64,000 nt of DNA from NCBI RefSeq assembly GCF_002741945.1, contig NZ_MDVN01000003.1, positions 248,001-312,000 on the forward strand, given 5' to 3'. Below the pieces are notes generated by a model. That model was not told the origin of the DNA. It did no database searches and worked only from the letters and a program-made list of their open reading frames with translations. This stretch comes from Gaetbulibacter sp. 4G1. Its GTDB lineage: Bacteria > Bacteroidota > Bacteroidia > Flavobacteriales > Flavobacteriaceae. Each line of letters begins with the position of its first letter. The stretch's first letter is position 1. The position numbers and the translations under genes were made by a program. Positions 9,587 through 20,597 of the stretch are shown here, in pieces.

Positions 9587-11257
9587 ATGATATTTTTAAA
9601 AAAAAGCTTATACACACTAATCGCATTTGCATCCTTAACTTTTTTAAGTTGTCAAAAGTCAATTAAAAACACAATAGACATGTATTCTGTAGTCCCATTT
9701 CCAGAGACTTTAGAAATAAAAGATGGTAGATTTAATTTAAATAGTGAAACAAAATTTGTTTTTATAAATAACTCAAATAAGTTAAAAAACTGTAGTACTG
9801 TATTTAGAGAATTAATCGAACAAAAACTGGGATTTGATTTAAAAGTTGAAACAGAACTAAAATCAAATAAAAATTATATTTCTGTAAAAACTGTTTCAAG
9901 TTTATCTTCTGAAGAATCATACAATTTAATTGTCACTAATAATTCAATTAATCTTATAGGAGGTTCAGAAAAGGGTGTTTTTAATGGATTACAATCCTTA
10001 AGACAATTGCTTAGATTAGATACTATCCAAGGCAAAGAAAAAAATAATGGAATTGAAATTCCTAATGTTGAGATTAAAGATTCACCTCGTTATGCTTGGA
10101 GAGGTATTATGGTTGATGAATCACGGCACTTTTTTGGAAAAGAAAAAATCAAGCAGCTTTTAGAGTTAATGTCTTTACAAAAGTTGAATAAATTTCATTG
10201 GCATCTTACTGATGCTCCAGGTTGGCGTATTGAAATTAAAAAATACCCAAAGCTTACTCAAATAGGAGCCCTAGGCAATTATAGCAACCCGACTGCAGAA
10301 CAACAATTTTACACCCAAGAAGATATAAAAGAAGTTGTGCAGTTTGCTTCTCAACGAAACATTGAAGTTATACCAGAAATAGATATGCCTGGGCATGCTT
10401 CAGCAGCTATTAGAGCTTATCCTGAACTTTCGGGTGGTGGCACTGAAAAGCATCCTCATTTTACGTTTCACCCAGCACGTGCTTCCACCTACAAATTTTT
10501 AACAAACGTTCTGAAGGAAGTTACAACTTTGTTCCCTTCAAAGTATATTCATATTGGAGCTGATGAAGTAAGTTTTGGGAATCAGCATTGGGCAAAAGAC
10601 GAAGAGGTTATCGCTTTAATGAAAAAAGAAAATTTAAAAAACATTAAAGAAGTTGAAACGTATTTTATTAACCGAATGAGGGACTCAGTTATTTCATTAA
10701 AAAAAGAAATTATAGGATGGGATGAAGTTATTGAAAATAATATGAATAACGAAAATACACTAGCCATGTGGTGGAGACATGATAAACTTGATGTTTTAGA
10801 AAAAGGATTATCTAAAAATTACAAAATGATACTATGCCCTAGAAAGCCTATGTATTTTGATTTTGTTCAAGATGATACACATAAACTTGGTCGCAGATGG
10901 GATGGTTTTGGTTCACTTAACGATACTTATGATTTTCCGGATTCTTTGAAAAATATTGATGTGACAAATCCAAAAATTTTAGGTATTCAAGCAAATTTAT
11001 GGACAGAACAAATTAAAACCGAAGAAAGGTTTGATTATATGTTGTACACGCGGATGTCTGCAATGGCAGAAGCTGCTTGGACAAGAAAAAACAACAAGTC
11101 CTTTAAAAGTTTTGAAAACCGATTGAAAAACATCTTTAATATTTATAAATCAAAAAACATCTATTATTTCGATTACTTCTCACCCCAAAACACAAAAGAA
11201 CCAGGTGAAGTTTTAAAACCTAATTGGACTCAAAACTTTAGTACTTTCAAAAATTGA
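9587..11257 (+). CDS. Beta-N-acetylhexosaminidase, GH20, lipoprotein
   Basis: Exo-acting glycoside hydrolase releasing terminal N-acetylhexosamine by substrate-assisted catalysis. It has a lipoprotein signal ending at FLSC (Cys22), a GH20 N-terminal (GH20b) domain at about 30-150, and a catalytic TIM barrel from about 155. The barrel shows HWHLTDAPGWRIEIKKYP and the catalytic pair HIGADEV (Asp326-Glu327), then NLWTEQI and AEAAW near the end. The length of 556 is normal. It sits 100 bases after the second DUF1080/oxidoreductase pair, which suggests that the glycan handled here contains GlcNAc or GalNAc. Envelope location is predicted from the lipobox. Confidence 0.95.
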   Translation: MIFLKKSLYTLIAFASLTFLSCQKSIKNTIDMYSVVPFPETLEIKDGRFNLNSETKFVFINNSNKLKNCSTVFRELIEQKLGFDLKVETELKSNKNYISVKTVSSLSSEESYNLIVTNNSINLIGGSEKGVFNGLQSLRQLLRLDTIQGKEKNNGIEIPNVEIKDSPRYAWRGIMVDESRHFFGKEKIKQLLELMSLQKLNKFHWHLTDAPGWRIEIKKYPKLTQIGALGNYSNPTAEQQFYTQEDIKEVVQFASQRNIEVIPEIDMPGHASAAIRAYPELSGGGTEKHPHFTFHPARASTYKFLTNVLKEVTTLFPSKYIHIGADEVSFGNQHWAKDEEVIALMKKENLKNIKEVETYFINRMRDSVISLKKEIIGWDEVIENNMNNENTLAMWWRHDKLDVLEKGLSKNYKMILCPRKPMYFDFVQDDTHKLGRRWDGFGSLNDTYDFPDSLKNIDVTNPKILGIQANLWTEQIKTEERFDYMLYTRMSAMAEAAWTRKNNKSFKSFENRLKNIFNIYKSKNIYYFDYFSPQNTKEPGEVLKPNWTQNFSTFKN

Positions 11258-11322
11258 AAGCTAAAATTCTAATTATAAATCCCTTTTTTATATATCTTCG
11301 AAGTCGATATGATCAATAACCT

Positions 11323-13590
11323 ATGCTCAATTCAATAGTTATAAAATTAAAACATACCACATTTCTTTTATTGACGCTCCTACTAATAATTTCTGGATGT
11401 AACTCTATTTCCTATAACGAACCTAAAGTTTCTTTAGACAAGTATCAAATTGAAGAAGGATTCAAACTACAAGCAATCGCTTCCGAACCATTTATTGAGG
11501 CCCCAGTAGCAATGGATTTTGATAATGACGGTCGAATTTGGGTGGTTGAAATGAAAGGTTATATGCAAAACCTTGAAGGGACTGGTCAAGAGATGCCTAA
11601 TGGTACAATTACTATTCTAGAAGATTTAGATAACGATGGTATTACCGATCATTCAAAAGTATTTATAGATAGTTTGATTCTTCCAAGAGCAATTGCTCAT
11701 GTTTATGGAGGTTTATTATATGCAGAACCACCAAATCTTTGGTTTGTAAATATAAAAAATGACAAACCTGTAAATAGGGTGTTAGTTGACTCTTTGTATT
11801 CAGATGGTGGAAATGTAGAGCATCAACCTAATGGCTTAATGATGCACATAGATAATTGGATTTATAGTGCTAAATCGAATTTCCGGTATCAAATTAAAAA
11901 CGGAAAGTGGGTTAAAGAGCCTACATCATTTCGAGGCCAATGGGGGATAACTAAAGATAATTTTGGAAGGTTATATTACAATAATAACTCCACTCAATTA
12001 ATAGGAGACTATATTTTGCCAAATGTTTCTATTAAAAACCCTTATTATAAACCCAATGCAGCATTAAATAATATTTTAACTCCAGATCAAAGAGTATATC
12101 CTTTACATGCAACTTCTGTAAATAGAGGATATCAAAAAGGAGTTTTAGATAAGGACAGTCTTTTAGTTAATGTTACATCAGCATGCGGACCAATGGTTTA
12201 TAGAGGAGATCAATTTTCTAAAGCATATTATGAGAATGCATTTGTCTGTGCACCAGAAGCAAATCTTGTTAAGCGAAATATTTTAACAATAAAAGGTAAT
12301 AAAGTAACGGCTAAACAAGCTATAGATAATAAAGAGTTTATTGCTTCTACTGATGAAGGCTTTCGGCCTGTTAACCTATTTAATGGACCCGATGGCAATA
12401 TGTATATTGTAGATATGCATAGAGGAATAATACAAGATAAGGCTTTTTTAACGCCTTATTTGCAAAAGCATTATGCCAATAAAAAGTTAGATACCATTAT
12501 AGGAATGGGGCGAATTTTAAAAGTAAGTAATGAAGAAAGTAACTCAAATGAAATCATAAAAATTGAAAAATTAAATACTAAAAAGGTAGTTGATTTATTA
12601 TACAGTACTAATGGATGGCTAAGAGATAGAGCACAACAATTACTTGTTTTTAGAAAGAATAAATCTGCTACTCCTCTTTTAAAGATAGTAGCTACTGATA
12701 AAACCAACCCTATTGCTCAAATACATGCAATGCATACTTTAAATGGGCTAGATACTCTTAATTATAAATTACTAGAAGGGATACTTTCTTCAAATAGTGA
12801 AAGTGGTGTAATAAGTCACGCTTTAGTTTTAATAGAACAATTTGCTTTTATAGATAATTTAGATTCAATATCTAATCTTATAAATAATTTGCTTCTAAAA
12901 AATGATGAAGAGATTGATTTGTATACAGCAACAGCTTTAGGTAAATGGATACAGGTTTCGACTGAAAAGTTTTTTCCATTGATATTAAAACTATCAAATA
13001 AATATAAAAACAATCAAGCATATCAAGAAGCTATTGTAAATAGTTTGAGAGGTGTTGAAAAAGAGTTTTTAATTTTTTCGAATCTAGTTAAAGAGGATTT
13101 GTCTGAAACAATTTTATTAGAATTGTTAAATGAAACTTTAGAAAATAAAAAGAAAGATTTAAAGAATTTTATATACACAAAAACATCAGTAGGGACAGAT
13201 TCTAGAACTGCTGGATTCAAATTGTTTAGGAATATATGTGCCACTTGTCATGGAGTTGATGGAGACGGAATTGATGGTTTAGCACCTCCATTAAAAAATT
13301 CAGAATATGTTAAAGGGTCAACCGAAAAACTAACTTTAATTATTTTGCATGGATTATCCGGTCCAATTCATGTCAATGGTAAGTTATATGACATGAATGT
13401 TGTTATGCCAGGATTAGCGAATAATCCCGATTTTACAGATAAGGATTTACAAGATATTATTAGTTATATAAACAATGCTTTTACAAATAAATCTGAGAAT
13501 ATAAGTATAGAAGAAATAAAGTTATTGAGAGATAAAAAACCAGACAACGGAAGTACGTTTAGCGAAAAAGAATTGCTTGAATTAAAGTAA
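11323..13590 (+). CDS. Membrane-bound dehydrogenase-like lipoprotein with c-type cytochrome domain
   Basis: Lipoprotein of 755 residues (lipobox IISGC, Cys26). The N-terminal two-thirds resembles the beta-propeller 'putative membrane-bound dehydrogenase' of Planctomycetes and Verrucomicrobia: GFKLQAIASEP, MDFDNDGRIWVVEMKGY, NGPDGNMYIVDMHRG. A helical HEAT-like stretch follows at about 420-620, then a class I cytochrome c domain with CATCH (Cys639, Cys642, His643) and a likely Met ligand in NVVMPGL. A -7-like TATCTTCG lies at 11293-11300. As the last gene of the carbohydrate block it could take electrons from the exported oxidoreductases or oxidise a sugar itself. The architecture is clear; the substrate and electron partner are unknown. 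Confidence 0.82.
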   Translation: MLNSIVIKLKHTTFLLLTLLLIISGCNSISYNEPKVSLDKYQIEEGFKLQAIASEPFIEAPVAMDFDNDGRIWVVEMKGYMQNLEGTGQEMPNGTITILEDLDNDGITDHSKVFIDSLILPRAIAHVYGGLLYAEPPNLWFVNIKNDKPVNRVLVDSLYSDGGNVEHQPNGLMMHIDNWIYSAKSNFRYQIKNGKWVKEPTSFRGQWGITKDNFGRLYYNNNSTQLIGDYILPNVSIKNPYYKPNAALNNILTPDQRVYPLHATSVNRGYQKGVLDKDSLLVNVTSACGPMVYRGDQFSKAYYENAFVCAPEANLVKRNILTIKGNKVTAKQAIDNKEFIASTDEGFRPVNLFNGPDGNMYIVDMHRGIIQDKAFLTPYLQKHYANKKLDTIIGMGRILKVSNEESNSNEIIKIEKLNTKKVVDLLYSTNGWLRDRAQQLLVFRKNKSATPLLKIVATDKTNPIAQIHAMHTLNGLDTLNYKLLEGILSSNSESGVISHALVLIEQFAFIDNLDSISNLINNLLLKNDEEIDLYTATALGKWIQVSTEKFFPLILKLSNKYKNNQAYQEAIVNSLRGVEKEFLIFSNLVKEDLSETILLELLNETLENKKKDLKNFIYTKTSVGTDSRTAGFKLFRNICATCHGVDGDGIDGLAPPLKNSEYVKGSTEKLTLIILHGLSGPIHVNGKLYDMNVVMPGLANNPDFTDKDLQDIISYINNAFTNKSENISIEEIKLLRDKKPDNGSTFSEKELLELK

Positions 13591-13611
13591 CGTGTTAAAA
13601 AAATATTAGAG

Positions 13612-14877
13612 CTATACTAAAAACTGAAACAAATCTGGTTTATTATTTAGGTAATCTCCATAAAACTTCTGCTGTTTCATTTTAGCAATTAAAGGGTCTA
13701 AATCATTTGAAGATTTTAATTGAATGCCAACTACGGCTGATCCATTTTCTCGATTGGTTTTTTTAGCATATTGGAAGTAAGTGATATCATCATTTTCGCC
13801 TAAAATATCAACCACAAATTCTTTTAATGCTCCTGCTCGTTGTGGAAATTTAATTATAAAATAGTGTTTTAAATTGGCATATAATAAGGCGCGTTCTTTT
13901 ATTTCAGAAGTTCTAGTAATATCATTATTACTTCCGCTAACTACACAAATCACATTTTTTCCTTTAATATCTTCTGCATAAAAATCGAGAGCCGAAATAC
14001 TTAGCGCACCAGCAGGTTCAACCACAATGGCATCTTTATTATAAAGTTCTAAAATAGTTTGACATACTTTGCCTTCAGGAACTGTTATCATATCATAAAG
14101 ACTCGCCTTGCATATTGGAAATGTTAAATCTCCAACACGTTTTACTGCTGCACCATCAACAAATTTTTCTATGTGTTGTAGTGTAATATTTTTATTATTT
14201 TTAATAGATGTAGACATAGATGGAGCGCCTTTAGGCTCTACACCAATAATTTTCGTTTTGGGAGATAAAGTTTTAAAAACAGTTGATAAGCCTGCGGCTA
14301 AACCACCACCGCCTACAGCAATAAATACATAATCTATTGGAACATCGGTTTGTTCTAAAATTTCTAAACCTATGGTTGCTTGTCCTTCAATGACTTTTTT
14401 ATCATTAAAAGGATGAATAAATGTTTTGTGTAATTCTTCACACTCTGCTTTTGCTAAATGGTAAGCATCATCAAAAGTATCGCCTTCTAGAATAATGGTG
14501 ACATAATCATCTCCAAACATTTTAACTTGCTCTACTTTTTGATTTGGTGTTGGTGCAGGCATATAGATGGTTCCTTTTATTTGCAGTAACTTACAAGATA
14601 AAGCAACACCTTGAGCATGATTTCCTGCGCTGGCACAAACTACACCTTTTTTGGCTTCATCTTTTGATAATGAACTTATCTTATTAAAAGCACCTCTAAT
14701 TTTGTAAGATCTAACTTGTTGTAAATCTTCACGTTTTAAAAAGATGTTTGCACCGTACTTTTTAGAATACCTCAAACTTTGCCCTAAAGGCGTAACTGCC
14801 GATACATTTTTAATGGTATCGGCAGCTACTTTAATATTATCTATACTAGGAAAATATGTGACGTTTTCCGTATTCAT
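13612..14877 (-). CDS. ilvA: Threonine dehydratase (biosynthetic)
   Basis: PLP enzyme converting threonine to 2-oxobutyrate, the first step towards isoleucine. PLP Lys59 lies in SYKIRGAFNK; SAGNHAQGVA and the phosphate-binding GGGGLAAG follow. Catalytic domain about 1-325, then one ACT-like regulatory domain (HYFIIKFPQRAGALKEFVVD onward). At 421 residues it is the shorter type with a single regulatory domain, against about 514 with two in E. coli. It is the last gene of ilvDBNCA, 12 bases after ilvC, and ends convergent with the cytochrome gene. Regulation is presumably through the operon attenuator at 20598-20734. Confidence 0.96.
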   Translation of the reverse strand: MNTENVTYFPSIDNIKVAADTIKNVSAVTPLGQSLRYSKKYGANIFLKREDLQQVRSYKIRGAFNKISSLSKDEAKKGVVCASAGNHAQGVALSCKLLQIKGTIYMPAPTPNQKVEQVKMFGDDYVTIILEGDTFDDAYHLAKAECEELHKTFIHPFNDKKVIEGQATIGLEILEQTDVPIDYVFIAVGGGGLAAGLSTVFKTLSPKTKIIGVEPKGAPSMSTSIKNNKNITLQHIEKFVDGAAVKRVGDLTFPICKASLYDMITVPEGKVCQTILELYNKDAIVVEPAGALSISALDFYAEDIKGKNVICVVSGSNNDITRTSEIKERALLYANLKHYFIIKFPQRAGALKEFVVDILGENDDITYFQYAKKTNRENGSAVVGIQLKSSNDLDPLIAKMKQQKFYGDYLNNKPDLFQFLV

Positions 14878-14889
14878 AATTTTTATTCT

Positions 14890-16365
14890 TTATACTATTG
14901 GCTTCATAGCCGTCATAGAAGCTCTCAAAAATTCCCCAACTTTTTCAACTGGATGATTTCTTAAAGTAGCATTGATTTCAATTAGCCTTGCATTATCAAC
15001 ACCTTCACCATTGTCTGCAGCGTATGTTTTTCCAATAACATCGGTATCAATAGTTTTCATGAAATCTGCTAATAAAGGTTTACAAGCATGATCGAATAAA
15101 TAGCAGCCATATTCAGCCGTATCAGAAATCACACTATTCATTTCGTATAACTTCTTTCTTGCTATAGTATTTGCTATAAGTGGCGTTTCGTGTAACGATT
15201 CGTAATATGCAGAAGCATCAATAATTCCAGAATCTGTCATAGCTTCAAAAGCAAGCTCTACGCCGGCTCTAACCATGGCAACCATTAATACTCCATTATC
15301 ATAAAATTCTTGTTCAGAAATCTCAACATCTCCGGCAGGTGTTTTTTCAAAAGCAGTTTCAGCTGTTGCTGCTCTCCAGCCTAATAAATCTTTATCATCA
15401 TTAGCCCAATCGGCCATCATTCCTGCAGAAAAACGACCTTCAATGATATCATCCATATGTTTTTGGAATAATGGACGCATAATATCTTTTAATTCTTCTG
15501 ATAATTCAAAAGCTTTAATTTTTGCAACATTAGAAAGGCGATCCATCATATTAGTTATTCCTCCATATTTAAGACCTTCAGTAATAGTTTCCCACCCGTA
15601 TTGAATTAATTTTGAAGCATAACCTGCATCTATTCCTTTTTCAACCATTTTATCAAAACAAAGAATAGAACCTGTTTGTAACAAGCCACATAAGATGGTT
15701 TGCTCTCCCATTAAGTCACTTTTAACCTCGGCAATAAAAGATGAAGCTAAAACACCAGCTCTATCACCACCAGTTGCTACTGCATAAGCTTTAGCTTGAG
15801 CCCACCCTTTTCCTTCTGGGTCATTCTCTTCGTGTACAGCAATTAAAGTTGGTACACCAAAACCTCTTTTGTACTCTTCTCTAACCTCTGTGCCAGGGCA
15901 TTTAGGTGCTACCATAATAACCGTAAGGTCTTTACGTATTTGCATGCCTTCTTCAACAATATTAAAACCGTGAGAATAAGATAGTGTAGCGCCTTGTTTC
16001 ATTAAAGGCATTACTGCGTTTACAGCACTAGTATGTTGCTTATCTGGTGTTAAATTTAATACCAAATCTGCCGTTGGAATTAACTCTCGGTATGTGCCAA
16101 CTGTAAAACCATTTTCTGTTGCATTTAAATAAGATTTACGTTTCTCTGTAATGGCAGCATCACGTAAAGCATAAGAGATATCTAAACCAGAATCTCTCAT
16201 GTTTAAACCTTGATTTAATCCTTGAGCACCACAGCCTACTATGACAACTTTTTTGCCTTTTAAAGCATTTACACCATCTTCAAATTCTGAAGAATCCATA
16301 AATCTACACTTCGATAATTGATTTAATTTGTCTCTTAACGAGAGTGTGTTAAAATAATTTCCCAT
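14890..16365 (-). CDS. ilvC: Ketol-acid reductoisomerase, class II (long form)
   Basis: Converts acetolactate and acetohydroxybutyrate to the dihydroxy acids of valine/leucine and isoleucine synthesis using NADPH and magnesium. The Rossmann motif is [21 protein letters not shown]. Other landmarks are [11 protein letters not shown] and two knotted C-terminal domains, including [12 protein letters not shown] with the metal-binding Asp/Glu. At 491 residues it is the class II form, as in enterobacteria. It lies in the ilv operon with a 13-base gap from ilvN and a 12-base gap to ilvA. Confidence 0.97.
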   Translation of the reverse strand: MGNYFNTLSLRDKLNQLSKCRFMDSSEFEDGVNALKGKKVVIVGCGAQGLNQGLNMRDSGLDISYALRDAAITEKRKSYLNATENGFTVGTYRELIPTADLVLNLTPDKQHTSAVNAVMPLMKQGATLSYSHGFNIVEEGMQIRKDLTVIMVAPKCPGTEVREEYKRGFGVPTLIAVHEENDPEGKGWAQAKAYAVATGGDRAGVLASSFIAEVKSDLMGEQTILCGLLQTGSILCFDKMVEKGIDAGYASKLIQYGWETITEGLKYGGITNMMDRLSNVAKIKAFELSEELKDIMRPLFQKHMDDIIEGRFSAGMMADWANDDKDLLGWRAATAETAFEKTPAGDVEISEQEFYDNGVLMVAMVRAGVELAFEAMTDSGIIDASAYYESLHETPLIANTIARKKLYEMNSVISDTAEYGCYLFDHACKPLLADFMKTIDTDVIGKTYAADNGEGVDNARLIEINATLRNHPVEKVGEFLRASMTAMKPIV

Positions 16366-16378
16366 TTTAATTTTATTA

Positions 16379-16912
16379 TTATTGGTTATTGAATGCCTGA
16401 AGCATTTCGGTTATTTTCATTGGTTTTTTAGTTACAGAAATACGACCAGAACGCACAAATTGCATAATACCAAAAGCGTTTAACTCTCGTCTTAATAATT
16501 CAATTTCTTGACGCCTGCCTGATTTTTCAAGAACAAAAAACTCTTTATTTACAGTTACAATTCTTGCATTACTATCTTTAATTATGTTTTGAATTTGAGG
16601 CTCATCAAATAGTAAATCTGATTTTATTTTAAACATACCAGATTCTTGATATATGGTTTCTTCATCAGTATGATAATAGGCACGAATTACCTCTATTTGT
16701 TTTTCAAATTGACCTATAATTTTTTTGGCTTGAGGTTCTGTGATATTTACTACCACCACAAATCTATTAACACCTTCAATTTCTGATTGAGATGTTGTTA
16801 AGCTTTCAATGTTTATGTGTCTGCGTTGAAAAATGGCAGATATACGATTTAATAAACCGATATTATTTTCGGTGTATATTGAAATAGTAAGTGTTTTTAT
16901 TTCTTCGTTCAT
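16379..16912 (-). CDS. ilvN: Acetolactate synthase small (regulatory) subunit
   Basis: Regulatory subunit that activates IlvB and gives it valine sensitivity. The N-terminal ACT domain (about 6-85) has the motif [20 protein letters not shown] followed by [11 protein letters not shown] second ACT-like region at about 95-165 contains [16 protein letters not shown]. The length of 177 residues is usual for the longer IlvN/IlvH form. It lies between ilvB and ilvC with 12- and 13-base gaps, so stoichiometric expression with ilvB is expected. Confidence 0.95.
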   Translation of the reverse strand: MNEEIKTLTISIYTENNIGLLNRISAIFQRRHINIESLTTSQSEIEGVNRFVVVVNITEPQAKKIIGQFEKQIEVIRAYYHTDEETIYQESGMFKIKSDLLFDEPQIQNIIKDSNARIVTVNKEFFVLEKSGRRQEIELLRRELNAFGIMQFVRSGRISVTKKPMKITEMLQAFNNQ

Positions 16913-16924
16913 TTCTTTTAATAT

Positions 16925-18658
16925 TTAGCTTAATCTTACATCGGAAACTGATGCTCCTGACGGAATCATAGGAAATACATTATCTTCTTTTTCTACACAA
17001 ACTTCTAAGAAATAAGATTCTTTTGAAGTTATCATTTCTTTAACGGCATCAGCTAATTCTTCTCTTTTTACTACTTTTTTAGCTTTAATATAATAGCCTT
17101 CTGCAATAGCAACAAAGTTTGGATTTGTCATTTCAGTAGATGCATAACGCTTATCGAAAAATAACTGTTGCCATTGGCGTACCATACCTAGAAATTCATT
17201 GTTTAATACTACAATTTTTACAGGTACTTTTTGCTGAAAAATGGTGCCTAATTCTTGAATATTCATTTGGTAACCACCATCACCAATAATAGCAACTACT
17301 TCACGATCAGGCGCTGCCATTTTAGCACCAATTGCTGCCGGTAATGCAAACCCCATTGTTCCTAAACCTCCAGAAGTAATATTACTTTTAGTTTTATTGA
17401 ATTCTGAATAACGACAAGCAATCATTTGGTGTTGCCCTACATCTGAAACGATAGCAGCGTTACCTTTACTTTGCAAATTTATTTCATTTAAAACCTCACC
17501 CATGGTTAAACCTTCTTTAGTTGGGTGAAGATCGTTTTTTATAACTTTTTCGAATTCAATAGCATATAAATCTTTAAATTTTTGATGCCATGAATCATGT
17601 GAATTTTTATTTAATAATGGTAATAATTGTGCTAAGCTATCTTTAGAATTACCTAAAACAGCCACATCTGCAAATACATTTTTATTAATCTCAGCAGGAT
17701 CAATTTCAAAATGAACCACTTTTGCTTGTTTAGCGTAAGTATTTAAATCACCAGTAACACGATCATCGAAGCGCATACCGATAGCAATTAATACATCACA
17801 CTCATTTGTTAGTTTATTAGGTGCATAATTACCATGCATACCAACCATACCAATATTTAATGGATGTGAGGTAGGTAAAGCTGAAGCTCCCATAATGGTC
17901 CATGCAGCTGGAATACCAGCTTTTTCTATAACAGCTTTTAATTCTGTTTCTGCTTCTCCTAAAATAACGCCTTGCCCCCAAACAATCATTGGTTTTTTAG
18001 CAGCATTAATTAATTCTGCAGCAGCTTTAACGGATTCTGAGTTAATTTTAGGAACAGGAATGTAACTTCGTACACCTGTACATTTTTCATATTTAAAATC
18101 AAGCTCTCCAAATTGTGCGTCTTTAGTAATATCAATTAAAACTGGTCCTGGGCGACCGCTTTTGGCAATATAAAATGCTTTTGCTAAAACTTCAGGAATC
18201 TCTGAAGCTTTGGTTACTTGATGATTCCATTTTGTAACAGGAGTTGAAATACCAACAATATCTGTTTCTTGAAAGGCATCACTACCTAGTAAATGGGATG
18301 GGACCTGCCCAGTAATACAAACTAATGGGGTAGAATCTATTTGCGCGTCAGCAATACCTGTAATTAAGTTTGTTGCTCCTGGACCAGATGTAGCCATAGC
18401 AACACCAACACGACCAGAAATTCTGGCAAACCCTTGGGCTGCATGTGCAGCTCCTTGTTCGTGACGTGTTAAAACATGATGAATTTCGTTTCTGTATTTA
18501 TACAATTCATCATAAACAGGCATAATAGCTCCTCCTGGGTATCCATAAAGAATATCAACACCTTCAGCTATTAAACTTCTAACGATTGCTTCACATCCAG
18601 TAATGCGCTCACTTGGTTGGTCTAAAAACTTTGCTTTTGTCATAGTCTTTGCTTCCAT
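16925..18658 (-). CDS. ilvB: Acetolactate synthase large (catalytic) subunit
   Basis: ThDP- and FAD-dependent enzyme that condenses pyruvate with pyruvate or 2-oxobutyrate. The catalytic Glu region is GYPGGAIMPVYDEL...RHEQGAAHAAQG. The ThDP/Mg motif begins GDGGYQMNIQELGT, followed by NNEFLGMVRQWQ. I place the start at the ATG at 18658 (MEAKTM), 9 bases after the ilvD stop. A TTG nine bases earlier and an ATG at 18643 are also possible, since no Shine-Dalgarno is seen. Length is 577 residues, normal. Second gene of the ilv operon. Confidence 0.95.
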   Translation of the reverse strand: MEAKTMTKAKFLDQPSERITGCEAIVRSLIAEGVDILYGYPGGAIMPVYDELYKYRNEIHHVLTRHEQGAAHAAQGFARISGRVGVAMATSGPGATNLITGIADAQIDSTPLVCITGQVPSHLLGSDAFQETDIVGISTPVTKWNHQVTKASEIPEVLAKAFYIAKSGRPGPVLIDITKDAQFGELDFKYEKCTGVRSYIPVPKINSESVKAAAELINAAKKPMIVWGQGVILGEAETELKAVIEKAGIPAAWTIMGASALPTSHPLNIGMVGMHGNYAPNKLTNECDVLIAIGMRFDDRVTGDLNTYAKQAKVVHFEIDPAEINKNVFADVAVLGNSKDSLAQLLPLLNKNSHDSWHQKFKDLYAIEFEKVIKNDLHPTKEGLTMGEVLNEINLQSKGNAAIVSDVGQHQMIACRYSEFNKTKSNITSGGLGTMGFALPAAIGAKMAAPDREVVAIIGDGGYQMNIQELGTIFQQKVPVKIVVLNNEFLGMVRQWQQLFFDKRYASTEMTNPNFVAIAEGYYIKAKKVVKREELADAVKEMITSKESYFLEVCVEKEDNVFPMIPSGASVSDVRLS

Positions 18659-18667
18659 AAATTTCAA

Positions 18668-20353
18668 TTAAAACGCATCAGTTATACATCCTTTAGAAGC
18701 AGATGCAACTGACTTAGCGTATTTATATAATATTCCTTTTTTGTGTTTTAATTCTGGAGCTACCCATTGTGATTGTCTCTCAGCAATTTCTTCATCTGAT
18801 AGTAATACATTGATTGAGTTGTCTTCAGCACTAATTCTAATTTTGTCTCCAGTTTTAAGTAGACCTATAGTTCCTCCAGATTGAGCTTCAGGAGTAATGT
18901 GGCCTACTACAAAACCATGCGTTCCTCCAGAAAATCTACCATCAGTAATTAAAGCAACTGATTTGCCTAATCCAGCACCCATAATTAATGAGGTTGGTTT
19001 TAACATTTCTGGCATTCCAGGGCCCCCTTTTGGTCCAACATAGCGAATAACAACTACATCACCTCTTTCTACTTCTCCATTTGAAATTCCTGTATTTGCA
19101 GCTTGCTCACCATCATAGACCACTGCTTTTCCTTCAAAATTTAAACCTTCATTTCCACTAATTTTAGCCACAGCACCTTCAGATGCTAAGTTTCCATAAA
19201 GAATTTGTAGGTTTCCTGAAGATTTTAAAGCTTTATCTTTTGGGTGAATAACATCTTGGTCATCTTCAAATGTAAGAGGTTTAACATCAGCTAAATTTTC
19301 GGCTAAAGTTTTTCCTGTTACTGTTAAACAATCACCATGTAAATAGCCGTTGTCTAATAAATATTTCATTACTGCAGGAGTTCCTCCAATACCATGAACA
19401 TCTTCCATTAAGTATTTTCCTGATGGTTTTAAATCAGCAATTAGTGGTGTTCTATCACTAACTCGTTGAAAATCTTCTAGAGTAAAATCAATATCTGCAG
19501 CATGTGCAATTGCTAAAAAGTGTAATACTGCATTTGTTGAACCACCTAATGCATTTACAAGAGCGATGGCATTCTCAATAGATTTTTTTGAAATTATATC
19601 TAAAGGTTTTAAATCTAATTCTAAAAGATTCTTAACTGCTATAGCTGTTCTTTCACTTTCCGATAATTTATTTGGATTTTCCGCTGGAATAGAAGAATTA
19701 TATGGTAAAGAAAAACCCATACATTCTATAGCAGAAGCCATGGTGTTAGCTGTATACATACCGCCACAAGCACCTGCTCCTGGAATAGCTCTTTTAATAA
19801 TTTCTCTATATTCATTTTCATCAATTTCTCCAGCAACTTTTTGCCCTAAAGCTTCAAAAGCCGAGACAATATTTAATTTTCTTCCTTTATAGTTACCAGA
19901 TGCTATGGTTCCGCCGTACATCATTATTGATGGACGATTTAAGCGCAACATTGCTATAACCGCTCCAGGCATATTTTTATCACAACCTACAACAGAGATT
20001 AATGCATCATAACTTTGAGCATTCATAACAGTTTCAATAGAATCTGCTATAATATCTCTAGATGCTAAAGAATAATTCATACCAGAGGTTCCCATAGAAA
20101 TACCATCACTAACACCAATAGTATTAAATCCTAAACCAACTAAACCTGCTATTTTGCATTCAATTTTCACTTCTGCCGCTAAATTGTTTAAATGCATATT
20201 GCAAGGGTTCCCATCATACCCTGTACTTGCAATACCCACTTGAGCTTTTTGCATATCTTCATCAGATAAGCCTACGGCGTATAACATGGCTTGCGATGCA
20301 GGTTGAGATTCGTCTTGTGTTAGTCTTTTGCTATGTTTGTTGAGTTCTTTCAT
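18668..20353 (-). CDS. ilvD: Dihydroxy-acid dehydratase
   Basis: Iron-sulfur dehydratase producing the 2-oxo acids of valine and isoleucine. Cluster-ligand cysteines are seen in [10 protein letters not shown] and [28 protein letters not shown] and the GSTNAVLH motif are present. Length is 561 residues. It is the first structural gene of ilvDBNCA. A leader of about 370 bases precedes it and contains an Ile/Val-rich leader ORF and an intrinsic terminator. A palindrome ACCTTT-AA-AAAGGT lies at 20437-20450 in the untranslated region between terminator and start; no other element is recognisable in 20354-20597. Confidence 0.97.
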   Translation of the reverse strand: MKELNKHSKRLTQDESQPASQAMLYAVGLSDEDMQKAQVGIASTGYDGNPCNMHLNNLAAEVKIECKIAGLVGLGFNTIGVSDGISMGTSGMNYSLASRDIIADSIETVMNAQSYDALISVVGCDKNMPGAVIAMLRLNRPSIMMYGGTIASGNYKGRKLNIVSAFEALGQKVAGEIDENEYREIIKRAIPGAGACGGMYTANTMASAIECMGFSLPYNSSIPAENPNKLSESERTAIAVKNLLELDLKPLDIISKKSIENAIALVNALGGSTNAVLHFLAIAHAADIDFTLEDFQRVSDRTPLIADLKPSGKYLMEDVHGIGGTPAVMKYLLDNGYLHGDCLTVTGKTLAENLADVKPLTFEDDQDVIHPKDKALKSSGNLQILYGNLASEGAVAKISGNEGLNFEGKAVVYDGEQAANTGISNGEVERGDVVVIRYVGPKGGPGMPEMLKPTSLIMGAGLGKSVALITDGRFSGGTHGFVVGHITPEAQSGGTIGLLKTGDKIRISAEDNSINVLLSDEEIAERQSQWVAPELKHKKGILYKYAKSVASASKGCITDAF

Positions 20354-20597
20354 ATTTATTGCAAAAAATTTTGCTTTTATTCTTTAATGATATATATCTT
20401 CTTGATATTTAAGATTTTGTTTAAAAAGTTTACAATACCTTTAAAAAGGTTACGAAATTAATTTATTACATTTTTAAATCTGTTTTTCAGTGTTTTTTAT
20501 GGTTAAATTCAGCATGATTAAATTTGATTTATAATACTGATTATCAATTTGTTAAACTATATTTTTTATGATGTTCAAAACATTTAAAATATTCAAT

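Noticed and set aside
19566-19892. A 108-codon ORF antisense to ilvD
   Set aside because: It lies wholly inside a well-conserved gene on the other strand, shows no family features, and arises from the codon pattern of ilvD.
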